The translations under genes and the position numbers were made by a program. A model generated the notes under the pieces. The model was not told where the DNA came from, made no database searches, and saw only the letters and a list, made by a program, of their open reading frames with translations. From Selaginella moellendorffii (taxonomy: Eukaryota; Streptophyta; Lycopodiopsida; Selaginellales; Selaginellaceae): a DNA stretch of 64,000 bases. How positions within the stretch are numbered: the first letter of the stretch is position 1; each line of letters starts with the position of its first letter. This document shows positions 1 to 8,920 of the stretch, in pieces. The DNA lies in NCBI RefSeq assembly GCF_000143415.4, contig NW_003314398.1:28134-92133 (forward strand), given 5' to 3'.

Positions 1-147
1 AGTGCCTGCTCGTCGGAAGAATCGAGTAGCTCTCATTGATCGAGAGGAAGTATGCCCATCCCTGGTCGAGCAAGCCCAAATGCGAGCAAGCTGCTAGTGC
101 TCCCTTGAAGCTTCCTTCATCGGTCGATTTGCATCAATCCAAAGAGC

Positions 148-1578
148 TCAATCTCGTCTCTGGATTTTCCGTGCGCGGCAAGGGCCACGAGCATCGCGTT
201 CCAGGCTACCACATCGAGCTCCGGCATGCGCAGAAAGAACTTCCACGCGTATCCACACGCTCCAAGCAAGAACGTCGTGCTGGATCATCCCTTCAAACAT
301 CTCTCGTGCTTCTACCTTTCTCGAGGCGAGGATGAAAGCTTGTAGCATTGAGTTGGAGCTGGCTAGATTACGCTCGGGCACTGCGTCGAAGATCTCCTTG
401 GCTTGCTCGAGATTTCCCCCTGTGAGCATACGAAACCACCATTTGCTCAAACAGCTCCCTCGATTCCTCCAAGAGCCCCATCTCCGAGCAAGCTCCATTC
501 TCCGAGCAAAGAATCATGGCATTCCAAACAACGAGCTTCGCTGTGGCATTGTGGTGAGATATGCCTGGCTTTGTGGATTTGCCCGGTCTGGTGCATACGC
601 AGCGATCATCATGGTGTAGGAGACCTCGTCGTGCTCAGGCATGAAATTCCGGAAGAATGCCACTGCCTCTTCGATCCTGCGATGTAAAACGCACCCTTTT
701 GGAGCATCGAATTCCATTCTGCTGTGTCCCACGCCCGCATTGCTTGCAATTGCCAGATTCACCAAATCGGAGATCCTTCGCGCGTCGGCCACAAACCTTG
801 CCTGCTAGAGCATGAAGCGAGAGACGACATTCCATTCCGGAATCCCGTGCAGGAAGAGATCCATCGCGGCCGTCCGCGCGTATCCATCGATCATCACCGT
901 CCACGTGGCGAGAGAACCTAGCGGCGTGGCATCGAAAATCTCTTAGTGCCCGTTTTGGGCATAGGCCTGGATCATCGCGTTCCATGTCACGGAATTCTTC
1001 GGAGGCATCCATTGGAAGATCCCTCACGCCTCTCTGCAATCCAGTGATCATCGTCGTCATTCTTGGTAGCTTCCTCGCGTCGGCGATTTGCCTGTGCTGG
1101 GCATACGTCGTGATCATCGAGTTCTCTTTCCTTGCATGGAGTCGAAGATCTGGCGAGCGGACTGGATGTCGCCATTCTGTGCGTATGCCGCGAGGAGGAT
1201 GTCGCGAGAGAATAGATTAAGCTGCTTGATCTGATCGAAAACCAGGCGAGCTTCACGCAATCTCCCGCACGTCCCATACATTTGTATGAGGAGATTCGCA
1301 AGAAAAGTGTTGTTGTCACGATGCTTGCTGTGGCGGATCCGACTAGCCCCTAAGCTTGTCGGCCTCTGTTCAAACCGTTGCTCTTGGTGGTCTTGGAGCC
1401 CGTCGTGGAGAATGCGGGGCTGCTCTTGGCAGTCTAGAGGACCAAAAGCCGAGTAGATCTTCTTGTTGCTAAGTGGACGAGTGTTGGTTGTTCTCGGCCT
1501 GCGCTTTGAAAATCTGGCCGTGTCTACTTTAGCAGTTCTCCAGGACTCCTGCTCCTCCTGCTTGATGTTTCGCTGCAT
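148..1578 (-). pseudogene. PPR protein pseudogene (broken frames)
   Basis: Pentatricopeptide-repeat signatures on the minus strand are spread over several frames. The 5' part (1578-1114) has a typical start of a PPR array (FLANLLIQMYGTCGRLREARLVFDQI, read in pieces) followed by AAYAQNGDIQSARQIFDSM. Later pieces in other frames carry further helices such as LEQAKEIFDAVPERN near 400. PPR proteins are organelle RNA-binding proteins, but here no single frame survives beyond about 160 codons, so at least three frame breaks are needed to join the pieces. The 3' end probably runs to or past the window start. Confidence is good for PPR origin and moderate for the non-functional reading. Confidence 0.7.
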
Positions 1579-1613
1579 TTCCTACGCAACGACCATTTCA
1601 CTGAATTCAGCTT

Positions 1614-2200
1614 GTGACACTAGGAAGTTCGCGGCGGGGAAAAGAGATTTACGGTCAAGTTCGGCGGCGTGGCGACTGTGCAGCGAGCAGCTGTCTCGAA
1701 TTTGGCAATCCGGAGCTTGCAAGAAGCAAGAGAGATTTTCGATCGCATGGGCTCTGCGAGGAATCGCTTCTCTTGAGACAATATGATCGCTGCTTATGCC
1801 CAAAATGATGCAATGCCAGAAGAGAACGGAGTTTCATGGACGGCTATCCATGCCCAATGCGGGCATTTGCCAAAAGCAACCTAGTAGGAACATTTCCCCT
1901 GGAATTCAATGATCCAAGCGTACGGACAGAGAGGGCATCTCCAGGAATTTCGTGACATTTGTGAAAGAATGCTTGACCACGACATTGTGACGTGGCATTG
2001 TATGCTTGACGTCTACACGAAGCATCGGCACCTCATTCAAGCCGACACACCATGCTAGAGCGAAATGAGATATCTTGAACGATCATGACTGTCGCCCACA
2101 CACAAATCCGGCAGCTCCAGAACGCAAAGTCCATCTTCGAAAGGGTGCCGGAATGGAATGTGGTGTTATGGATGGCCATGATCGCTGGATATGGATTAGA
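1614..2200 (+). pseudogene. PPR relic, plus strand
   Basis: Reading across frames gives PPR scraps: NPELAR, then MIAAYAQND near 1780, NGVSWTAIHAQCGHLPKA near 1830-1880, and MIQAYGQRGHLQEFRDICERMLDHDIVTW near 1910-1995 (quoted in pieces). Stops and frame changes separate them, so this is a relic and not a gene. It starts only about 36 bp from the start of the minus-strand PPR relic, so the two are head to head. It ends where the AT-rich foldback DNA begins, which may have truncated it. Confidence 0.6.
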
Positions 2201-2955
2201 TGGTAGAATAAATTAAAATATACTAAGAAGTGTTTAAGGAAGTTTTAATTTAAATGAATAACAACCAATAAATAGTAGAATATCCTACAATATCAAAGCA
2301 TATTTTAAGCATATTCACTACTACCCACTCTTTTTATAAGGTTTTCTTAAGTAAACCAAAAGAGATACACTTTTATTTATAGGCACTTTTTTTTATATTT
2401 AAATCCCATCAAAAGTCATTTTTTGATTTACTTAAGCATAGTAGTGAATATGCTTAGAGTATATTTAGATATTCTAGGATATTCTACCATCTAACAGTTG
2501 TTATTCATTTAAATTAATTTTGTATTTAAAATAAACTTTCTTAAACCCTTTCTAGTATATTCTTTTTTATTTTCATCTAAAGGTTGATATGCAATAAGAT
2601 TAATCTTGTATTTATAAATTAAACATGCTTATAATTATAAACTTCATTTGATCAATTGGATTAATAAGTAAAAATTGCTATGCATTGCATGTAGCAACAC
2701 TTGGTTTGCTTATAAGTAGTGTTATTCTTACTTATTAATTCAATTGATCAAATAAAATTTATAATTATAAGCATGTTTGTAATTTATCATAAGATTAATC
2801 TTAGATGATAGAATAAAAAAAATTACTATAAAGGGTTTAAGAAAGTTTATAAATTATAAACATATTTATAAATTATAAGTACAAAATTAATCTAAATGAA
2901 TAGCAACCGTTAAATGGTAGAATATCCTAGAATATTCAAGCATATCCTAGGTATA
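2196..2955. repeat. AT-rich foldback / MITE-like element
   Basis: Three related arms of about 135-160 bp lie at roughly 2196-2330, 2440-2583 and 2796-2955. The first and third have the same orientation and the second is their reverse complement. All share core strings such as TAGAATATCCTA and AAATGAATAACAAC (or close variants). Between the second and third arms is a further inverted repeat centred near 2697, with halves around 2622-2675 and 2722-2790. The 2440-2955 part therefore folds as one long palindrome. No coding capacity is visible. This fits a non-autonomous foldback or MITE transposon inserted between the PPR relic and the peptidase gene. Confidence 0.65.
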
Positions 2956-3141
2956 TTTAATACAAACCAAAAATAACACTGCTATATGCAAGGCATAACA
3001 ATTTATTTTAGATATGTAAAACTTGATTAAGCTTTTTTTTCCTCTAAATTTGTCCTCAAAACAAAGAGGTCACACTCTTTTTAGCTTGTCTTTTAATTAA
3101 TATTAGGTTATAGAAGTGGAGACTGAAGCCATATTGAGGTG

Positions 3142-6100
3142 ATGGTGAATCCACTTGTCTCCGTTAGCTGCCTCCCAGAGTTTAACAGGGTTGAAGCTCA
3201 CCATGTTGTTCCAGGGGTCAAGCAAGTTGTCAAGGAACTGGTACGTGTAGATTTTATGATAAAAAATTGTCATTGTGGTGTTTATTTCTTCCTCCAGGAG
3301 AAGGATTTGCTTGAGCTGGAGTGCTTTGCTGCCTCGAGTTTTGGAGAGAATGGTGGCGATCTGTGGGAGGCGCTCGTCCATCCCTTCGAACGCATTCTTG
3401 ATCGCTTGACTGTGGTATGGGGGATTGTTTCGCATCTCAAGGATGTCAAGGATTCCGACGCTCTTCGAGCTGCTGTGGACAAAGCACAAGTAACTTTACT
3501 TGTTCTTTCTCCTGAGTTTTAGAACTGTTGTGCAGCCCTTGAGAACGAACTTTTTGTTGAGGTTAGGACAGAGCAAGGCTTTGTATCAGGCGTTTGAGAA
3601 GATCCGCAATGGTGCCTTGTTCGATACACTGAACGAAGCTCAGCAACGAGTTGTAGAAGGTATGTGAGCGCTTCATTTGATCTCTTGTGGAGTTCTCTCT
3701 CTTTTGTTTTCTTCAGGACGTTTGAAAGATGCCATACTAAATGGAGTGGCATTAGAACATGAGAAGAAAGTGCATTTTAATGAGATCCAACAGGTATATA
3801 TATGTGTTTGTTCTTGGCTAACATTTCAAAGTTTTGTAGGAGCTGGAGAAATTACTGAACAAATTCAGTGAAAATGTGCTGGACTCCACCAAGTTGTTTG
3901 GGAAGCTGGTGACTGATATTTCTGTTCTTGAAGGCTTGCCGGAAACGGCTCTTGCTCTTGCTGCACAAGCCGCAGTATCAAACAAAAGATCCTTAAGTTC
4001 GCTATTGATAATGCTTTGGTCATGTTGTATTTTTTGCAGGGATACGAAGGCGCCAATGCGAAGAGTGGACCGTGGCTGATAACTCTGGACAGTTCCATGT
4101 ACTCGGCAGTGATGAGATTTGCGAGAAACCGTGACCTTCGCGAGGAAGTATATCGCGCAGACATCACAGTGGCCTCCGGAGAGAGTTTTGATAACTTCCC
4201 TGTAATTACAAGAATTCTCGAGCTTCGCCAGCAGAAAGCGGAATTGTTAGGATACGAAAACCATGCTCAGGTAATATTACCTATACATGAGAGTCTAAAA
4301 AGTTCTTTTTAGTACAGGTGAGTATGCTTCAAAAGATGGCGACACTGGATTCTTGTCATGCACTTCTCGAAAAACTGCATAGTTGTTCACGAGATGCTGC
4401 TATTCGAGGTCTATGTTCTCTCTGCTATCAAAGCTTATTGCAAGTGTTTTTCTTTTTCGTTGATCTTCGTTTTAGACATGCGGCAGCTTGAGGAATTTGT
4501 GAGAAGTGAAAACTCAGAAGAAGATGAGAATTTGTTCCACTGGGACATTCCATATTGAACGGAGCGCTTCAGGGAGGCCAAGCTTGACATGAATGATGTA
4601 AGTTTTCCTTCCAAGGCTTGGTCATATTTGCTCACTTTATTTTGGAATTCTTAGAAGGAACTCAGGCCGTATTTCTCCATGCCTAATGTCATGGATGGCC
4701 TGTTCAGCCTTGCGAAGCGCTTGTTTGGCGTCCACATTGAAGAGCTGGAAGAAAATACACCAGTAAGCGTGCATGCCAAAACTATGATCCATCTATCTCA
4801 ATCTGAATAACAGGTCTGGGACAAAGAAGTTAAGCTTTACAAGGTGGCAGAATGCGCCAGCGGAGAAAATCTGGGATACTTTTACCTGGACCCATTCTCG
4901 AGGCCGCACCAGAAGAGAAGTGGAAATTGGATGGGCGTAGTCTTTAACAGAAGCCATGCAGATGTGCAAAGAGGTGGCGGGGTGCGATTGCCTGTCGCTC
5001 ATATTGTCTGCAACCAGGCACCACCATTACCCGATCAGCCAAGCTTGATGACGTTCTATGAGGTAGTAGCAGTAGGCTTTTTTATATTCATGATCTTTTG
5101 GGTAGCGCTGCAAAGTTTGACGGAGCACTTATGATTGAAACTTTGCAGGTGACAATGCTGTTTCATGAGTTCGGGCATGCTTTGCAGCACCTTTTGAGCA
5201 AACAGGACGAGGGTCTTGTGGCTGGATCCGAAGGAATAGAGTGGGATGCAGTTGAGATTCCCTCCCAGTTTATGGAGAACTGGTGCTATGACAGGTCTGA
5301 TTCGATTGTAACAATCTAGTCTTCAACTAATCTCGTGATCGCAGGAACACTTTGATGAGCTTTGCAATGCACTATAGAACTGGCCAAGAGCTCCCAGAGG
5401 CACTATATACGAAACTCAAGTCGTCAAGAACGTTTTTCTCGGCTTCAAACGTTCTTTATCTGGTAAGCCGAATGAAGAAATGTTTTCTTGGAATAATTTC
5501 TCGTTTTTGAATGCACACAGGTTTCCCGATCTCTGATTGATCTCAAGCTGCATGCAAAGCTCGAAGCCGTGAATTCGAAAGAGATTTACAACTTGTGCAA
5601 CAAGGTTGCAGGGGAGATATTGATATTACCCCCTTTGCCTGAAGACAAGTCCATCTGCAAATTCCTCCACTTATTTGCCAGTATGTGTTTTTCCTCTATT
5701 TCTAATCTCTCCTGTATTTTTTCTCTTACTGGACTTATGTTGTTGGTTGTCATTCTTGTAGCAACTGAGTATGCAGCTGGTTACTATAGCTACCTGGTAA
5801 GCTGGCCTCAGAAAACATATCTTGACACTCAAAACGAATTTTGGTATGATTCTGTGCAGTGGTCTGAGGTTCTGTCATCAGATGCTTTTGGAGCATTTGA
5901 AGAAGCAGGCCTTGAAAATGAAACTGTGAGTGAAAACAATCAAGAGTGGGAAGACAATTGTTTCGCTTTTGTATGTTTCGCAGGCTGTTAAGAAGGCAGG
6001 AAAATTATTTAAGCAGACAATCCTTGAGCTTGGTGGAGGCAGAGCGCCTGCTAAAGTAAAACTTTTGATAAATTTACACGAAACTCACGACAAGCTGTGC

Positions 6101-6174
6101 AGGTTTTTGAAGATTTCCGTGGGAGAGGCCCCAGCATAAATGCTCTTCTCAGGCATAGAGGTCTCGTGGTATAA
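3142..6174 (+). CDS. M3 metallopeptidase, oligopeptidase A-like (with an in-frame TGA)
   Basis: Seventeen exons join in frame (3142-3240, 3298-3489, 3536-3659, 3717-3793, 3840-3974, 4040-4270, 4318-4408, 4476-4597, 4655-4762, 4814-5062, 5149-5294, 5345-5462, 5521-5680, 5762-5796, 5860-5925, 5984-6055, 6103-6174) to about 698 codons, the usual length of plant cytosolic oligopeptidase A/thimet-type enzymes. These degrade peptides released by the proteasome and by transit-peptide cleavage. The zinc motif HEFGH is in exon 11, followed by [17 protein letters not shown]. The start ATG aligns with the short cytosolic form; no transit peptide is seen. One anomaly: codon 4556-4558 is TGA where the family has Trp (HWD..FW.ER). 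All other joints keep frame, so this is a very recent nonsense allele, a sequencing error, or a gene starting to decay. Exon 5 also appears slightly shortened. Confidence 0.8.
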
Positions 6175-6720
6175 ATGTTGGTATATATATTGCTGCTTAT
6201 CTTATAACATAATCACTAAAAAAACCTTGACTTCGAAACAAAATGCTCGTGAGGAGCTAGCAATGGAGGACGACGTCCGCGATTAAACACTGGAATTTCA
6301 CACTCCTGCTCCGATCTTAATAAGATGGTTACGCCGTGGACGCTGTGCAGAGAAAGCCCGATCGCATCAGAGCCGAGGCCGCCGAGTACCGAAAGCTGCT
6401 ATCTCTTCGCCTCAAGGAGCAGTGATAGCGGTGGGCGTCTCGTTCTCGGTCGCCTCCACTTGAATACAGGCTAAAATTCATGAAGAAGCTGGAGCCAGAC
6501 TACGCGCGGACGTAAGCTTCGGGGGCGACTCTTTTCCTTGGGGAGGACTTATGACAGAAGCAAAGTGGAGAGAAACGCTGCAGGAGCAAAAATTCTCTAG
6601 CGAGTGATATTGGCATGAAAACTTAGATGGAACAACCGATCAGAGAGAGCCGGATCGCTCATGACAAACACACAAATTAGAGACAAGCTTGCGTGAGCTG
6701 GAGCTGCTATTAGACTAGGA
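6175..6720. other. Spacer with an unrecognised coding-like relic
   Basis: After the peptidase stop there is no long ORF. Short plus-strand stretches look coding (RAEAAEYRKLLSLRLKEQ near 6370-6424, then YRLKFMKKLEPDYAR near 6470-6510 and SFPWGGLMTEAKWRETLQ near 6532-6580), but stops and frame shifts separate them. I do not recognise the family. It may be the remains of a gene. Confidence 0.3.
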
Positions 6721-6817
6721 GAACATATGAATTTTATTGAGTGTGGAGTCTCCTAGGGAGACCAAAACAACACAGTCAGCAACGTAATGGAAGAAAGAAA
6801 AAACGATTACCATTTGT

Positions 6818-7009
6818 TCAGGGCCCATACTTGTTGGTTACATTCGGGCCGCTGATGCTGGTTTCCGGCCCGCTTGGCCCTTCGGCTTTGGCATCGTGGC
6901 CTCCCTTGAGTGATGGCATTGGCATTGGCATGTCATCTCCATCACCCTGCCCAAAAGAGCTAGCCACTAGGAGCAGGGTAAAGACAACAAGAAACTTTGC
7001 AAGAGTCAT
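6818..7009 (-). CDS. Small secreted peptide, unknown family
   Basis: A single-exon ORF of 63 codons. It begins with a clear signal peptide (MTLAKFLVVFTLLLVASSFG) followed by a polar tail rich in Gly, Asp, Met-Pro and Ser (DDMPMPMPSLKGG) without cysteines or a C-terminal hydrophobic segment. A TATAAAA box lies at about 7053-7059 on the minus strand, roughly 45-50 bp upstream of the ATG. The TATA box and signal peptide support a real gene. It is not a classical AG peptide, because it lacks the C-terminal GPI signal and the AP/SP runs. Function unknown. Confidence 0.55.
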   Translation of the reverse strand: MTLAKFLVVFTLLLVASSFGQGDGDDMPMPMPSLKGGHDAKAEGPSGPETSISGPNVTNKYGP

Positions 7010-7589
7010 TGAGAGTATTCACCGAGAGCAAGTTCTTGGTGGATTTGTGTTGTTTTATAGCCAAGGATCGTACACCACCAATATGTATGAGCAAGTCATG
7101 CTCTTTCTTTCCTTCGTTGTTGGTGGAATAGTCGATTGAATTTAATCTAACACCTGAGGGATAGCAATTTGTTTCCTGTAACTTGGATTTGATTTTTTCC
7201 TTCTTCTCAGGAGCCGGAGTAAACTTGTAGGGCTTTTGACGAGAATGGCTCGAAGAGTAACTTTGCCAATGCAAGGTGAACCTTTTCTTTTTCTTTCTCC
7301 TTTGTCCAGGCTTTGATCGTGAAAAAAAATGACATTATAGAATGTTGCCTTTTACTAGGGAGTCCCGAGGCTTTGGATTTGTGACGGAGACGACGACCAA
7401 TACCTCCATGATCTCTTCATGGAACTGGATGGTTTTCTCCGTATGAGGGAGTGTCTAGTTGTTCTTTTCAGGTGTCTCAAATCAAACAAGCAGCTCGATC
7501 AACTGCTGAGCTTGTAGGCCAAAACAAAACGCGCCCGCTCAATTCCTGGTAACTAGCTTAGCGTGATAAGAAGCTCGCCATGGGGCTAT

Positions 7590-8289
7590 GGCCACAGAGA
7601 CTGGACATTTCAAAAGCTAGAGGCTTGACGAGCCCACACACAAATGCGCACGGGTGGAAATCCCTTTGGTCGTCATTTGAAGGATGCAGATTGTTTAGTT
7701 TCCTGGACTTGGATCTTACAAAGCTTGCAAGGTCTTCCAGTTTAAGTCGCCGGATCTCACGGAAGAAGAGAGCACCGCGTTCCAGGCCACCGCACTCCAC
7801 TGCGGCATTTGCCCAAACACAAGCTTGGATCGAGCAAAATTTCCTTCGAGGAGGATAGTCCATGAAACAATCTCTCGCTCGAGAATTCGATCGAGGAGGT
7901 ATTCCAGCTCGTGGATCCGGCCAAAATGTTCCAGGATCGTGCTCCGGGAGATGACGCTGGGGAATCGAATGCCATCAAAGATAAGATCCAAATCCGCAGC
8001 TTTGGCCGCCACCGCCACCGCTGCGGTGGATGAAACCACATCCAATTCAGGCATCCTGGTGAGGATAGAGAGCGCACGAGAGAAATATCTGCTGCTGGTG
8101 AGGCAGGAGAGGAGGATTTGGCGCCAGGAGAAAGGATTCCTGGCGGAAGAGGGGGATTTTAGATCTGGATGAGGTTGGACAGAAAGATGCGGTCGGCGGA
8201 CATGAATCTCGATCGCAGACCTGGGAATGGACATTGCTGGAGTCGGCAATGTGGCGCACGGATTTGGTCAGCCGGAAGCACTCATCCAC
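7590..8289 (-). pseudogene. PPR gene fragment with frame breaks
   Basis: The ATG at 8289 opens MDECFRLTKSVRHIADSSNV, a typical PPR N-terminus, with TTTAGGGTTCTT just upstream. The expected continuation (SADRIFLSNLIQ) is in another frame and soon hits a stop. A third frame (start 8249 in its own right, 177 codons to 7716) carries LEREIVSWTILLEGNFARSKLVFGQM and SAVAWNAVLSSSVRSGDL (in pieces). Further scraps continue to about 7590. There are too few repeats for a working PPR protein and at least two frame breaks. A short expressed ORF at 8249-7716 cannot be excluded. Confidence 0.55.
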
Positions 8290-8424
8290 ACATCTAAGAA
8301 CCCTAAAAACAGAGTAGCATTTTGGCGGGATCGTCCTACACGAATATACCTATAGATGCTTTATTAAAACTTGGACAGAGATGGAAGATATATCATAGTG
8401 ATTGAGAGCAAAAAAGGGATTTTT

Positions 8425-8599
8425 TCACGGGCATTTAGGCTTTCCCTTGTTGTTGAGGATGGCATCGCAGTCTTTCTTGCTCGCTTTTGGGCCATTTGGA
8501 ACGCAAAAGCACTTGCTACAACATATGTTACACATCTTGTTGCACATCTCGGGCTCCCATGAGTTAGAGAGCATCGGTACTTGCAGTTTCCTCAACAGT
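8425..8599 (-). CDS. GASA/snakin-like cysteine-rich peptide, last exon
   Basis: The minus-strand exon encodes MCNKMCNICCSKCFCVP, then a DC, and ends GKPKCP. This is the C-terminal half of the GASA domain (CxxxCxxCCxxCxCVP...PKCP), the gibberellin-regulated secreted peptide family. An acceptor (CGCAG) lies at 8600-8604. The upstream exon, expected in about 8650-8900 with signal peptide and first cysteines, could not be joined in frame with confidence. The residues before MCNK (PMLSNSWEPE) lack the Cys expected 8-9 residues upstream. This may be a diverged family member or a 5'-damaged copy. Confidence 0.55.
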
Positions 8600-8840
8600 C
8601 TGCGAAAGAGAAACAAAAACCCATCACTTATACTCGATCCAACCAGCAAAACTAGAAGCTCGAAACTTAAGAAACTGTGAAAGATGGCTCACCAAATCTC
8701 TGCTGCCAAGAACCACATTGCCACACACAAAAAGAAAAAGAGATTCGTCAAAACACGATCCGGAAGAACTCAATCAGGCAATGCAGGTGGAGCTCACCTC
8801 GGCAATCACAGGATGAGAAATTCCCCATAGTTCCGTCGCA

Positions 8841-8883
8841 CGAATATTCTTATTCTTCTATATTCTTTACGGAAGAATATTCG
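8841..8883. repeat. Small inverted repeat
   Basis: CGAATATTCTT and AAGAATATTCG flank a loop of about 21 bases, forming a perfect 11-bp stem. It lies just upstream of the large PPR locus. It could be a tiny transposon footprint or part of a promoter; nothing more is visible. Confidence 0.4.
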
Positions 8884-8920
8884 TTAGCACGGCGATGAAT
8901 ATGCCTCTATAAACCCTAGA

